Program-made: the position numbers and the translations under genes | Source of the DNA: Flavobacteriales bacterium | GTDB lineage: Bacteria > Bacteroidota > Bacteroidia > Flavobacteriales_D > Crocinitomicaceae | Direction: 5' to 3' | Assembly (NCBI GenBank): GCA_947462255.1 | Contig: CANHOA010000006.1 | Span: forward strand, 62,001-126,000 | Length of the DNA stretch: 64,000 nucleotides | Shown here: piece after piece, positions 52,957 through 62,323 of the stretch | Layout of the letters: the number at the start of each line of letters is the position of its first letter | How positions within the stretch are numbered: position 1 is the first letter of the stretch | Notes under the pieces: generated by a model | The model's database searches: none | Seen by the model: only the letters and a program-made list of their open reading frames with translations | What the model was told of the DNA's origin: nothing

Positions 52957-53523
52957 TTAATGTAATTTCGCTTGTACTAAATTAATAAATTCTTTTCTAG
53001 TAGATTCATTATTCATAAATAATCCTGTAAATGCGCTTGTCGTGGTAACTGAATTTTGCTTTTGCACACCTCTCATTTGCATACACATGTGGCAACATTC
53101 AATTACAACGGCCACTCCTTTAGGTTCTAAGGTGCGCTGAACACAATCTCTTATTTCTATTGTCAATCTTTCTTGCACTTGCAGGCGCCTAGAATAGGCA
53201 TCTACAACCCTTGGAATTTTACTTAATCCAACTATTTTACCATCAGGAATATAAGCTACGTGAGCTTTTCCGAAAAATGGCAACATATGGTGCTCACACA
53301 TGGAGTACACTTCGATATCTTTCACAATCACCATTTCTGAATATGCTTCATGGAAAATTGCTTTTTTAATGAGATCGTCAGGATTTACATCGTATCCATT
53401 CATTAAAAAAGCCATCGCTTTAGCTACTCGCTCAGGTGTTTTTTCCAATCCTTCTCGGTTAATATCTTCACCCAAATGGCTTAGGATTGACCTGTAATTA
53501 TCTTCTAGTTCTTTTTGTTTCAA
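52957..53523 (-). CDS. folE: GTP cyclohydrolase I (FolE)
   Basis: This 188-aa enzyme opens GTP to dihydroneopterin triphosphate, the first step to folate and, via QueD, to queuosine. The zinc and catalytic residues are in [19 protein letters not shown] and [31 protein letters not shown] is the GTP-binding block. The length is normal for the bacterial enzyme. It follows queD by 36 bases. Confidence 0.96.
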   Translation of the reverse strand: MKQKELEDNYRSILSHLGEDINREGLEKTPERVAKAMAFLMNGYDVNPDDLIKKAIFHEAYSEMVIVKDIEVYSMCEHHMLPFFGKAHVAYIPDGKIVGLSKIPRVVDAYSRRLQVQERLTIEIRDCVQRTLEPKGVAVVIECCHMCMQMRGVQKQNSVTTTSAFTGLFMNNESTRKEFINLVQAKLH

Positions 53524-53559
53524 AATTTTTCTGTTTTATATATTAAAGACACATAACAA

Positions 53560-53991
53560 TCAAAATGGTTCTTTTCCACCGAAATATTCTACAAAATTAT
53601 TTTCTGTTTCAATGAGTTTTATTTTTGCTAATTCCCCACCATTTTTTGCAATTTCATTCGCTAATTGATCCCAAATCGCAATGGCTAAATTTTCAGTTGA
53701 AGCCATTATGCCTGTAAGATAAGAAACGTCTAGGTTTAGATTTTTATGGTCAAGTGATTCAATAACCTGTGTATTTATTATTTCACTTAATTTTTTTAAA
53801 TTCATTACGAAACCTGTCTCTATATTTGGTACTCCCTTTACAGTTACAAATAAGGTAAAGTTATGTCCGTGCCAATTTTTATTCGCACATTTTCCAAAAA
53901 CTAAATTGTTTTTTTCCTCTGTCCAGTTGGGCTGATATAATTTATGTGCCGCATTGAAGGTTTCTCTCCTGGTTATGTAAATTGTTTTCAT
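53560..53991 (-). CDS. queD: 6-carboxytetrahydropterin synthase (QueD/PTPS family)
   Basis: This 143-aa PTPS-fold protein has Zn-binding His in FNAAHKL and WHGHNF, the catalytic Cys in FGKCANKNWHGH, a His in SLDHKNLN and a late Glu in IETENNF. This pattern fits QueD in 7-deazaguanine synthesis, which uses the product of FolE encoded next to it. Pyruvoyltetrahydropterin synthase is the alternative; the phylum and context favour QueD. Confidence 0.92.
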   Translation of the reverse strand: MKTIYITRRETFNAAHKLYQPNWTEEKNNLVFGKCANKNWHGHNFTLFVTVKGVPNIETGFVMNLKKLSEIINTQVIESLDHKNLNLDVSYLTGIMASTENLAIAIWDQLANEIAKNGGELAKIKLIETENNFVEYFGGKEPF

Positions 53992-53999
53992 TTTCTTTT

Positions 54000-55325
54000 T
54001 TAGTTCAATACTAATACTTCTTTATTTGGCTCGCAAAGCATAATTCCATCTCGATCTATTTCAACTAAGTTAAGGGTTTGAAATGTATTTGTTAAGGCTT
54101 TATTGTATGGAAATTTAACTTTAATGTAATTCTCTGTAAAACCATACATAAATCCTTCATCTTCTTCTTGCTCAAATAATACTTGTCTTGTTGTATCGAT
54201 ATTTGATAGGTAAAAGTTACGTTTTTTTTGCTCTGAAAGTAGATGTAAAGCTTTACTTCTCTTTCGTCTGACTTCCATGGGTACGCTTTCTCCGATTTTT
54301 ATTGCGGTGGTATTGGCTCTTTCTGAATAGGTAAATACGTGTAAGTAGGAAATATCTAAAGCACTCAGATAATTTACGGTTTCGTTAAAATCGTCATCTG
54401 TTTCGCCAGGGAAACCTACAATTACATCCACACCGATACAGGCATCAGGTCGAAGCTGTTTGATTTGATTTACACGGTCGGTGTATATATTTCGAAGGTA
54501 TTTACGCCGCATTAATACTAAGAGACGATCGGAACCTGCTTGCAAAGGAATATGAAAATGTGGTGCAAAACGAATGGAATCGCGCAGGCAAAAATCAATA
54601 ATTTCATTGCTCAACAAATTCGGCTCAATGGATGAAATTCTGTAGCGATCAATACCTTCAATTTTATCGAGTTCCTTGATTAAGGATAAGAAATTCTCGT
54701 CACTACCTTGTCCAAAATCCCCAATATTAACGCCTGTAAGTACTACTTCTTTTACGGAGGTGGCTGCAATTTTTTTTGCCTCGATGATTGTTTTTGCTAT
54801 GCTTGCATTACGGCTACTTCCTCTTGCTAATGGAATGGTACAAAAGGTGCAAAAGTAATCGCAACCATCTTGAATTTTTAGAAAAGAACGGGTTCTATCG
54901 CCATATGAATGTGAGGGGATAAATTCTTTGGTCGATTTAATACTTTGATTGGAAATATATATTCCGTTGTCTAAGGCTTCTTCGCGTTCAATATGTTCTA
55001 GCACATTGAATTTCTCATTAGCACCAAGCACCATATTTACACCGGGTATTTTTGAAATTTCTTCAGGTTTTAATTGGGCGTAACATCCAATAATGGCTAC
55101 AAAGCTATCTGGATTTATTTTTTTTGCTCGTTTCACCAATTGCTTGCATTTCTTATCAGCATTTTCAGTTACGGAACAGGTATTGATGACATAGATATCG
55201 GGCATGTCTTCAAAATCAACTTTCGCATACCCCGCATTTTCAAATAATCGCCCTATGGTTGAAGTTTCAGAGAAATTCAATTTGCACCCGAGGGTATAAA
55301 AGGCTACTTTTTTAAATGATATCAT
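54000..55325 (-). CDS. mtaB: tRNA (N6-threonylcarbamoyladenosine(37)-C2)-methylthiotransferase MtaB
   Basis: This 441-aa radical-SAM methylthiotransferase has the three N-terminal UPF0004 Cys in TLGCKLNFSE, INTCSVT and IGCYAQ, which bind the auxiliary cluster. The SAM-cluster motif is QDGCDYFCTFCTIP, and RYRISSIEPN and GFPGETDDDF follow. GCKLN rather than GCQMN marks the MtaB group, which modifies t6A37 to ms2t6A in ANN-reading tRNAs. ATG 55325 is preferred over TTG 55334, which overlaps the -7 element. It leads mtaB-queD-folE-bax. Confidence 0.95.
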   Translation of the reverse strand: MISFKKVAFYTLGCKLNFSETSTIGRLFENAGYAKVDFEDMPDIYVINTCSVTENADKKCKQLVKRAKKINPDSFVAIIGCYAQLKPEEISKIPGVNMVLGANEKFNVLEHIEREEALDNGIYISNQSIKSTKEFIPSHSYGDRTRSFLKIQDGCDYFCTFCTIPLARGSSRNASIAKTIIEAKKIAATSVKEVVLTGVNIGDFGQGSDENFLSLIKELDKIEGIDRYRISSIEPNLLSNEIIDFCLRDSIRFAPHFHIPLQAGSDRLLVLMRRKYLRNIYTDRVNQIKQLRPDACIGVDVIVGFPGETDDDFNETVNYLSALDISYLHVFTYSERANTTAIKIGESVPMEVRRKRSKALHLLSEQKKRNFYLSNIDTTRQVLFEQEEDEGFMYGFTENYIKVKFPYNKALTNTFQTLNLVEIDRDGIMLCEPNKEVLVLN

Positions 55326-55331
55326 TTTCAG

Positions 55332-55339
55332 CAAAATTA
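55332..55339 (-). promoter_or_regulatory. -7 promoter element of mtaB
   Basis: The minus strand reads TAATTTTG, ending six bases before ATG 55325. At the spacing seen for tRNA-Ser this would make transcription start about at the A of ATG, giving a leaderless mRNA. Confidence 0.5.
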
Positions 55340-55386
55340 AAGCTATTCGCTCAATTGAGCAAGAAAATTAATGGGGAATAGGAATG

Positions 55387-55415
55387 TTTGAGGCTCAAAA
55401 TAAAGATTAACTTTG
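55387..55415 (+). promoter_or_regulatory. Promoter of the cystathionine beta-synthase unit
   Basis: TTTG at 55387-55390, a 17-base spacer, then TAACTTTG at 55408-55415. ATG 55430 follows by 14 bases, ruling out the more upstream frame start at 55388. Confidence 0.65.
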
Positions 55416-55429
55416 TCAAAAATTCTGGA

Positions 55430-56791
55430 ATGAAAGTGTACAACAATATTTTGGAAACAATTGGCAACACGCCGATTGTTCGTATCAATAAGTTGGCCTC
55501 GGATGTTAAAGCTCAGGTTTTCGCTAAAATTGAAACTACTAATCCGGGTAATTCGGTTAAAGACCGAATGGCAGTAAAAATGATTGAAGACGCTGAGAAA
55601 TCTGGTCTTTTGAAACCGGGGGGTACCATTATTGAGGGTACTTCCGGGAATACGGGCATGGGTTTGGCCTTAACCGCTATTATCAAAGGGTATAAGTTGA
55701 TTTGTGTATTGAACGATAAGCAATCCAAAGAGAAAATGGATATATTGCGTGCCGTTGGTGCTGAAGTGGTAGTTTGTCCAACTGCGGTTGAACCTACTGA
55801 TCCAAGGTCTTATTACTCTGTTTCTCGTCGCTTAGCCACTGAAATTCCAAACTCCTGGTACGTAAATCAATACGATAATTTGTCAAATCGCACCGCACAT
55901 TACGAGCAAACTGGCCCTGAAATTTGGGAACAAACAGAGGGTAAAATCACTCATTTCGTGGTCGGTGTTGGTACTGGCGGAACAATTTCTGGAGTTGGTA
56001 AATACTTGAAAGAAAAGAATCCAAACATCAAAATTTGGGGCATTGACACCTATGGTTCTGTATTCAAAAAATACAAGGAAACGGGAATCTTCGACGAGAA
56101 TGAAATCTATCCTTATATCACTGAAGGCATTGGTGAGGACATCTTGCCTGCCAATGTGGATTTTGAGATTATTGATTTATTTGAGAAAGTTACTGATAAA
56201 GACGCCGCTGTTTATACACGTCGCTTGGCGAGGGAAGAGGGAATTTTTGTTGGTAACTCTGCAGGTGCAGCGATTAAAGGCTTGTTGCAGCTAAAAGATC
56301 AATTGACTGAAACGGATATAGTTATTGTATTATTCCACGATCATGGCAGTCGTTACATTGGTAAAATTTTTAATGACGATTGGATGCGAGACAGGGGGTT
56401 CTTAGAAGAGAATTTAGTAACTGCTCAGGATTTAGTGCACAAACACGGAGAAAGGCCTTTGGTATCTTTGTATGCCGAAGAATTAGTATCCCATGCCATT
56501 GCTGCCATGCGGAAATTTGGAATATCACAGATTCCTGTCATGAAAAACGGCATTTTTGTTGGATCTGTTGATGATCGCAGCGTTTATCAATTGCTGGTAG
56601 ACGAACCTAATTTAAAAGATGCGCCCATTTCAAGTATCATGCAAGCGCCATTTCCTGTTGTACAGCCGTCTGTAAGCATTGATGACCTTTGTAAATTGAT
56701 TAACCGCGATACACCAGCTGTATTGGTGGATTTGGGTCAGGGGAAATACCACATTGTGACCCGTTACGATGTCATTTCTGCGATGTCATAA
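55430..56791 (+). CDS. Cystathionine beta-synthase with C-terminal CBS-domain pair
   Basis: This 453-aa fold-type II PLP enzyme has the PLP Lys in NPGNSVKDRMA, the substrate loop EGTSGNTGMGLA and the phosphate loop GVGTGGTISGVG. Two CBS domains fill about 335-450 (ELVSHAIAAMRKFGISQIPVMKNG, ...HIVTRYDVISA). It most likely condenses serine or O-acetylserine with homocysteine, or acts as a cysteine synthase; the CBS pair favours cystathionine beta-synthase. Its end is close to the next ATG (stop at 56789-56791, next ATG 56796). Promoter position sets the start at 55430. Confidence 0.93.
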   Translation: MKVYNNILETIGNTPIVRINKLASDVKAQVFAKIETTNPGNSVKDRMAVKMIEDAEKSGLLKPGGTIIEGTSGNTGMGLALTAIIKGYKLICVLNDKQSKEKMDILRAVGAEVVVCPTAVEPTDPRSYYSVSRRLATEIPNSWYVNQYDNLSNRTAHYEQTGPEIWEQTEGKITHFVVGVGTGGTISGVGKYLKEKNPNIKIWGIDTYGSVFKKYKETGIFDENEIYPYITEGIGEDILPANVDFEIIDLFEKVTDKDAAVYTRRLAREEGIFVGNSAGAAIKGLLQLKDQLTETDIVIVLFHDHGSRYIGKIFNDDWMRDRGFLEENLVTAQDLVHKHGERPLVSLYAEELVSHAIAAMRKFGISQIPVMKNGIFVGSVDDRSVYQLLVDEPNLKDAPISSIMQAPFPVVQPSVSIDDLCKLINRDTPAVLVDLGQGKYHIVTRYDVISAMS

Positions 56792-56795
56792 TTCC

Positions 56796-57542
56796 ATGTT
56801 TCCACAAATTCATATCGATCAATTGGGTAGGGAACTTACACTTTCTGCCACGCCCAAAAGAATGGTATGCCTTGTTCCCTCTTTAACGGAATTATTGGCT
56901 TATTTTGAATTGGATCAAGAAGTGGTGGGGATTACTAAATTTTGTATTTATCCGGAGGATTGGTATAAAGATAAAGAACGAGTAGGGGGGACTAAAACTA
57001 TTGATATTGAAAAGATTAGGTCACTTAATGTGGATTTAATTATTGGCAATAAAGAAGAAAATACCAAAGAGGATATTGAAGCGTTGATGCAGATAGCTCC
57101 TGTTTGGATGAGCGATGTGAATTCCATTGAAGATACCTACCTCTTAATCGCTAGCTTGTCGAGTATTTTTAACAAAGAAGAGTTGGGTGATCAATTGAAT
57201 CGAGACCTCCAGTCTTATTTTCAGTTACATGCTTCGGAAGGTGCCGGTAAGTCGGTTCTTTATTTTATTTGGCACAACCCAGGTTTTGTGGCAGGAAAAA
57301 ATACCTACATCGATTCTTATTTGGCTGCCTTGGGCTATCGGAATTGTGTTTCAGTAGAACGCTATCCTGACGTTAATACCATTGGAGAAATAAATCCTGA
57401 TGTCGTCTTCTTGAGTTCGGAGCCTTTTCCATTCCAAGAAAACCACGTGTCGCACTATCAAAGTTTATACCCCGATGCTGAAATTATATTAGTGGATGGC
57501 GAACGTTATTCTTGGTACGGAGTCAGAACCCTACGATGTTAA
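56796..57542 (+). CDS. BtuF-like helical-backbone metal-receptor protein, no signal peptide
   Basis: This 248-aa protein is of the periplasmic-binding class III fold (BtuF/FhuD type). Landmarks are RMVCLVPSLTELLAYFEL, VVGITKFCIYP, VGGTKTIDIEKIRSLNVDLIIG, LYFIWHNPGFVAG and INPDVVFLSSEPFPF. Such proteins bind cobalamin or iron-siderophores for an ABC importer. The N-terminus (MFPQIHIDQLGREL) has no signal peptide, which is unusual, and no permease or ATPase is adjacent. It follows the CBS gene by four bases and overlaps the DCC gene. The role is uncertain: perhaps cytoplasmic, or the signal is non-classical. Confidence 0.8.
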   Translation: MFPQIHIDQLGRELTLSATPKRMVCLVPSLTELLAYFELDQEVVGITKFCIYPEDWYKDKERVGGTKTIDIEKIRSLNVDLIIGNKEENTKEDIEALMQIAPVWMSDVNSIEDTYLLIASLSSIFNKEELGDQLNRDLQSYFQLHASEGAGKSVLYFIWHNPGFVAGKNTYIDSYLAALGYRNCVSVERYPDVNTIGEINPDVVFLSSEPFPFQENHVSHYQSLYPDAEIILVDGERYSWYGVRTLRC

Positions 57543-57955
57543 AAGATCACGGCTCTCTTCCTAAAGCCATCCTATTTTTTGATGGTGATTGTCCGCTTTG
57601 CAATCGTGTACTGACATTCATATTGACGCACGAGACAAAGAAAGACTTACTGTTTTCACCACTCAATGCAAGCAACACTGTACAATGGAGGGAGGCTCAC
57701 CCAGACTTGCCAATGGACGAAGATTCCGTTTATTATTTCGATGGCTCAAAGCTCTATAAAAAATCTACTGCGGTCCTTCAATTACTCCCGAAATTGCGTT
57801 GGTATACTCTTGTTTTGAGGCTGGGGTGGTTGCTTCCCCTAAAACTAAGGGATCGATGCTATGATTTTGTTGCGCTCCGCAGAAAAAGTATCTTCAAAGA
57901 ATGTATTATGGACCCAAGACTAGCTGGGCGGATGTTGAAAGTAGGTTTGGATTAA
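57536..57955 (+). CDS. DCC-family thiol-disulfide oxidoreductase-like protein (DUF393)
   Basis: This 139-aa protein has the DCC signature FFDGDCPLCNR with CxxC near residue 20, VYYFDGSKLYKKSTAVLQLLPKL, and the C-terminal KLRDRCYDFVALRRKSIF. The family resembles thioredoxins but its partners are undefined. ATG 57536 overlaps the BtuF-like stop (ATGTTAA); a more upstream frame start at 57512 is less likely. A role in redox or heme/copper handling is speculation. Confidence 0.88.
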   Translation: MLKDHGSLPKAILFFDGDCPLCNRVLTFILTHETKKDLLFSPLNASNTVQWREAHPDLPMDEDSVYYFDGSKLYKKSTAVLQLLPKLRWYTLVLRLGWLLPLKLRDRCYDFVALRRKSIFKECIMDPRLAGRMLKVGLD

Positions 57956-58143
57956 TTATAGTCTTCAGCAAAGTTAAATTAGTTTAGCATTCCCATAGGG
58001 ATTAGTCAACTAGTTATTAAACAGCGAAATAGTGTTCATTTTCGAGAGTTTTATCATCTACTTACTTAGTATGTTTTTGTTAACTTTTCTCATTCTGAAA
58101 ATTAAGATTACATCGATTTACACCTTTTAATGATTTCATAATA

Positions 58144-58173
58144 TTGCAATTGATCTTAATTATTGTATATTTA
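58144..58173 (+). promoter_or_regulatory. Possible promoter of the DUF1800-DUF1501 operon
   Basis: TTG at 58144-58146, a 19-base spacer, then TATATTTA at 58166-58173, which has one mismatch to TAnnTTTG. ATG 58197 lies 24 bases downstream. The rest of the 241-base gap 57956-58196 shows nothing else. Confidence 0.4.
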
Positions 58174-58196
58174 ACCGCATAAATTAGTGATCATCT

Positions 58197-59840
58197 ATGG
58201 CCTCTTTAGTTCCTATATCTGGTGTATTAGGTTTGCAACGTGCCGCACACTTGTTGAGGCGTGCCACTTTGGGTCCTTCAGTTTTGGAAATAAATAGCTG
58301 GGCTAATATGACCATTCAATCGGCCATTGTTGCACTGATGCAGCCAGATACCCTACAACCTTTTCCAAAAGACCCTAATACCGGGACTGATTGGATTTAT
58401 CCCAACGTGATAGACCCCAATCAGATTAATAACGTATGGTCCGCTTACACCAAATCATGGTGGCTGGAGAATATGAGGGGGTCTTCACTTAGTTTACATG
58501 CTCGAATGATGTGGTTTTACTATACACATTTTCCGATGATCATGACTCGAATTGAATGGAAGCCTCAATTTCCCATAGATTATCTTCGATTAATTCACTT
58601 TTATGCGCTTGGTAATTATAAAGAATTAGCGAAAGCGATGTGTATAGATAATGCTATGCTCATCCACTTAGATGGCCGTTTAAATATCAAAGGTTCTCCT
58701 CAAGAGAATTTTGGAAGAGAATTTTTAGAGCTATTCACAGTGGGTAAAGGAAGTATTCAAGGACCAGGTAATTATACTTCGTTCTCAGAGGTAGATGTTC
58801 AGGCATTGACCAAATTATTGACAGGGTGGGGTGAAGATTCTACTTTTCAAACGATAGATCCTGTCACTAATATTCCACGAGGAAAAGTTAAGTCTAGCGA
58901 TGGCGTGTCTGCTTCTCAGCACGATATTAGCCAAAAGAGTTTCTCTTCGGCTTTTTCTAATACCACCATTCAAACAGGTTCTATCATAAATGGAAACGCT
59001 AGCATTTCCTCGGTATCTACCGAGTTAGATGAAAGCATCGATATGATTTTTAATTCAATCTTCACGGCAAAACATTTTTGCAGAAGAATTTATAGGGAAT
59101 TTGTATACTACAAAATAACACCAGAAATTGAAACGGACATCATTGATCCATTGGCAGCTCTCCTAGTTTCTAATAATTTCGACGTGATGCCTGTTTTGGA
59201 GATGCTTTTGAGTAGTGAGCATTTTTATGATGTAGATACCCCTGCAACCAGCGACAACAATATCGGAGCAATTATTAAATCTCCTGTCGATTTGGTGATA
59301 GGAACCATTCGCCTTTTTAATTTAAGCGTTCCATTGCCTTCTTCAGCTTTGACTAATCACTATAACTTATTTGGTCAATTGGAATCCCAACTGAGTCTTC
59401 AAGGACTAGAATTATTTGAACCCTTGGATGTTGCTGGCCACGATGCCTATTTTCAAGAACCACATTTCCAACGAAATTGGATTTCAGCCAACTATTTAGC
59501 AAACCGCTATAAATTTGCCGAGTATGTCATTTCTGGTTTTAACAGCGGATCAAGTGTGCTTATGAAACTAGATGTACTTTCTTTCATAGTAAATCATGTA
59601 TCCAATCCCTCAGATGCACAAGTTTTGGTTTCGGAGCTAGTTGCTTGGTTACTGCCTATTAATTTGGATACCACTCGTTTTGATTATTTCAAAAATGAGG
59701 TTTTCTTGAATCAAAGTGTCCTCAACTGGACATCTGAATGGCAAAATTACCAGAATACTAGTAACGAAATTGTTGTTCGAACTCAATTAGAATTACTGAT
59801 GTTAGCCCTTATGCAATCTCCTGAATATCAACTTTATTAA
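58197..59840 (+). CDS. DUF1800 family protein, no apparent signal peptide
   Basis: This 547-aa protein has hallmarks of the DUF1800 family: an N-terminal RAAHLLRRATLGPS, an HARMMWFYYTHFP block, and ENFGREFLELFTVGKGS, followed by TKLLTGWGED. The family usually pairs with DUF1501 and often contains exported proteins; its biochemical role is unknown. Here the N-terminus (MASLVPISGVLGLQ) lacks a signal peptide, and no sorting domain is present. It opens a four-gene operon and is followed by DUF1501 after eight bases. Confidence 0.92.
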   Translation: MASLVPISGVLGLQRAAHLLRRATLGPSVLEINSWANMTIQSAIVALMQPDTLQPFPKDPNTGTDWIYPNVIDPNQINNVWSAYTKSWWLENMRGSSLSLHARMMWFYYTHFPMIMTRIEWKPQFPIDYLRLIHFYALGNYKELAKAMCIDNAMLIHLDGRLNIKGSPQENFGREFLELFTVGKGSIQGPGNYTSFSEVDVQALTKLLTGWGEDSTFQTIDPVTNIPRGKVKSSDGVSASQHDISQKSFSSAFSNTTIQTGSIINGNASISSVSTELDESIDMIFNSIFTAKHFCRRIYREFVYYKITPEIETDIIDPLAALLVSNNFDVMPVLEMLLSSEHFYDVDTPATSDNNIGAIIKSPVDLVIGTIRLFNLSVPLPSSALTNHYNLFGQLESQLSLQGLELFEPLDVAGHDAYFQEPHFQRNWISANYLANRYKFAEYVISGFNSGSSVLMKLDVLSFIVNHVSNPSDAQVLVSELVAWLLPINLDTTRFDYFKNEVFLNQSVLNWTSEWQNYQNTSNEIVVRTQLELLMLALMQSPEYQLY

Positions 59841-59848
59841 GAGAAGAA

Positions 59849-61492
59849 ATGGATAGAAGATTATTTATGAAATTATCCTCGCTTACAGGATCTGGCCTCT
59901 TGCTAAGTCTTAACGGTATACCTCTACATGCGTTTCAGGGCGATAGTCTTCTGCATAAAATAGCCAAGTCAAGTTCTAACGACCGAGTTTTGGTTCTTAT
60001 TGAATTACATGGAGGAAATGACGGTTTAAATACGATTATACCAATCAATCATTACGGACAATACTATAATTCACGCGCAAACATTGCCATCCCACAGGCT
60101 GGTTTGAGGAGTTACATCACATTAGACAGCACATTGCCTGATAACCAACAAATCGGCTTGCATCCTGACATGGTTGCTGCCAAAGCAATGTACGATCAAG
60201 GCCATATGGCTGTGATTCAAAATGTGTCATATGAAAACATGAACGGGTCTCATTTTCGTAGCCGGGACATTTGGATGATGGGAGGAGATTATGACGAGTA
60301 TTTTAATTCGGGTTGGATGGGGCGCTATCTTGATCATTATTATCCAGGTTATCCAGACAATTACCCAAGTATTCAGTACCCAGATCCCTTGGCTATTGAG
60401 ATTGGAACTGGCGTGTCTTTGGCTTTTCATCGCGAAGAAGGTATACCCGCTGGCTTGTCTATTCAAAATCCGGTCGCATTTTATAACTTGATTAATAGTG
60501 TTGGTGTAGATCCGCCTGTGAGTATTCCAGATACCCATGCAGGTGATGAGATTGAATACATTATGCAAATCGAAAAACAAGCGAATAATTACGCGGAACG
60601 TCTCAAGGATGTGTATATGGCAGGATCTAATTCGGGCGCCGTCTACCCTGATCTTTATCCTTACATCGCACCTGCAAGCGCTGCCCATAATCCGCTGGCG
60701 CCTCAGTTAAAAATTATTTCTCGCTTAATCAGTGGCGGAATTGGAACAAAGATTTTTATTTGTAGGATAGGTGGATTTGATACCCATGCCAATCAAGTCG
60801 AGTCCAACAATACCACTATGGGGCCACATGCTGCTTTGCTTTATCATATATCCACTGCTATGAAAGCGTTTTATGAAGACCTTCAGAACCTTGGTTTAGC
60901 AGACCGTGTATTATCTATGACTTTTTCAGAATTTGGTCGCAGGGTGGCATCCAATGGAAGTTATGGTACAGATCATGGAAATGCTGCTCCGATGCTTGTT
61001 TTTGGAACATGCATCAACCCAGGAGTTTATGGTACAAATCCGAATTTATCGCAGCTTCAATATGGAAATGTTCCGATGCAATTCGATTACCGACAGGTGT
61101 TCACTTCAGCGGTAAAAGACTGGTTTAATTCTAGCGATGAAGCCATTCAAGCGGTGAAGTTTCAAGATTTTGTTGATAATCGTATTGATTATGTTCAGTG
61201 TAAAATACTAAGCACATCAGAGTTATTTAAAGAGAACTTTAAAATGACTTGCTATCCAAATCCAACTCAATCATCTGTGTCCATCGATTACATGATTCAA
61301 AATGATTCTGAGGTTCATATTGAAATTTTAGATCTTACAAGTCGAGTTGTCGGTACCGTTGAAAAGCCGCCATCACAAGCTGGATCTCATACTGTTGTTT
61401 TTCAATTTCCAAATGTGGCATCTGGAACCTATTTAGTTCGTTTGCGTGCTAATGAGGCGACTTTAACTGAAAAAATAATGTTGAACCATTGA
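59849..61492 (+). CDS. DUF1501 family protein with T9SS type A sorting domain
   Basis: This 547-aa exported protein begins MDRRLFMKLSSLTGSGLLLS, a twin-arginine-like N-terminus (DRRLFMK). The DUF1501 core has LIELHGGNDGLNTIIP, HPDMVAAKAMYDQGHMAVIQNV, GGFDTHANQV and MTFSEFGRRV...DHGNAAPMLVFG, a phosphatase/sulfatase-like pattern. From about 466, CYPNPTQSSVSIDY and GTYLVRLRANEATLTEKIML form a type A T9SS sorting domain. Secretion through the outer membrane is therefore expected. Its stop overlaps the next ATG (TGATG). Confidence 0.93.
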   Translation: MDRRLFMKLSSLTGSGLLLSLNGIPLHAFQGDSLLHKIAKSSSNDRVLVLIELHGGNDGLNTIIPINHYGQYYNSRANIAIPQAGLRSYITLDSTLPDNQQIGLHPDMVAAKAMYDQGHMAVIQNVSYENMNGSHFRSRDIWMMGGDYDEYFNSGWMGRYLDHYYPGYPDNYPSIQYPDPLAIEIGTGVSLAFHREEGIPAGLSIQNPVAFYNLINSVGVDPPVSIPDTHAGDEIEYIMQIEKQANNYAERLKDVYMAGSNSGAVYPDLYPYIAPASAAHNPLAPQLKIISRLISGGIGTKIFICRIGGFDTHANQVESNNTTMGPHAALLYHISTAMKAFYEDLQNLGLADRVLSMTFSEFGRRVASNGSYGTDHGNAAPMLVFGTCINPGVYGTNPNLSQLQYGNVPMQFDYRQVFTSAVKDWFNSSDEAIQAVKFQDFVDNRIDYVQCKILSTSELFKENFKMTCYPNPTQSSVSIDYMIQNDSEVHIEILDLTSRVVGTVEKPPSQAGSHTVVFQFPNVASGTYLVRLRANEATLTEKIMLNH

Positions 61493-62322
61493 TGAAACTA
61501 ACACTATTTTTTTCTTTTTTAATAGTATCAAGTCTGATGACGTCAATGTGGGGTCAAAGCCGCAAGCATTTTTATCGGAAGGATAACTATTACATTGGAA
61601 CATCTTTGGGATTTGGCTTCACTCAACCTATTATTCATGAACGCTATAATATTTTAGAACCTACTCCACAATCTGCTGCTACCGACCTTGATAAAAAGTA
61701 TGAGAGTCTATTTCAAAATATTGGTGGGAATTATGGTCTACATGTTTCATTTGTTTATACCCGTTTGTTTTCTGTGGTTTGTCAACCAACGTTTCAGACT
61801 CAGCGATTTAGCTACATGACGAATTATAATTGGTCTGATAGCCTGTCAGGCGGAGAGGTTTACAAAGAATTTCTGCACCGCCAAAAGATTTCAAATTTAT
61901 GCATTCCCATTATGGGTCGTTTGGATTTTTCTTCTAGAAAATTTTCGCCTTTCCTTCAAGCGGGTTTATCTGCAGATATTGTTTATTTTGGAAGTAAAAT
62001 CATTTACAGTGATGCGAATATTGATGGTAAAGTTGATCGAAAATCAGCTGGACACAGCAATGTAGCTGAAATAACCCAACACCTTAATCGTTTTAATGTG
62101 TCGCTTGTGGCAGGAGCTGGACTTGTTTACTACCATGAAGACTTTGCCTTGTCCATCTCTGGAAATATAAAATATGGAATGCGTCCCACGATCAATGATT
62201 CTAAAAGATTTGAAGATTTCTCAGGTTTTGCCGCTCCTTATTTAGATGTATTCGATAAGGTTAAGCTATTGAATTTGGATTTTTTAATTACGGCGATGGT
62301 GCCTCTTCATAAAAAATGGTAG
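61492..62322 (+). CDS. PorT-like outer-membrane beta-barrel protein
   Basis: This 276-aa protein has a signal peptide (cleavage near MWGQ). It has eight-strand barrel character: YYIGTSLGFGFTQP, GGNYGLHVSFVYTRLFSVVCQPTFQTQRFS, FLQAGLSADIVYFG, SLVAGAGLVYYH and SISGNIKYGM. It resembles the PorT-type/outer-membrane-protein beta-barrel family in the phylum; the named T9SS PorT is one member, and equivalence is not claimed. ATG 61492 shares a base with the DUF1501 stop; the frame is open to TTG 61489. It is the third gene of the operon. Confidence 0.8.
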   Translation: MKLTLFFSFLIVSSLMTSMWGQSRKHFYRKDNYYIGTSLGFGFTQPIIHERYNILEPTPQSAATDLDKKYESLFQNIGGNYGLHVSFVYTRLFSVVCQPTFQTQRFSYMTNYNWSDSLSGGEVYKEFLHRQKISNLCIPIMGRLDFSSRKFSPFLQAGLSADIVYFGSKIIYSDANIDGKVDRKSAGHSNVAEITQHLNRFNVSLVAGAGLVYYHEDFALSISGNIKYGMRPTINDSKRFEDFSGFAAPYLDVFDKVKLLNLDFLITAMVPLHKKW

Positions 62323-62323
62323 G

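Noticed and set aside
60227-60688. 153-codon open frame on the minus strand
   Set aside because: It is antisense to the DUF1501 gene and has no recognisable domain.
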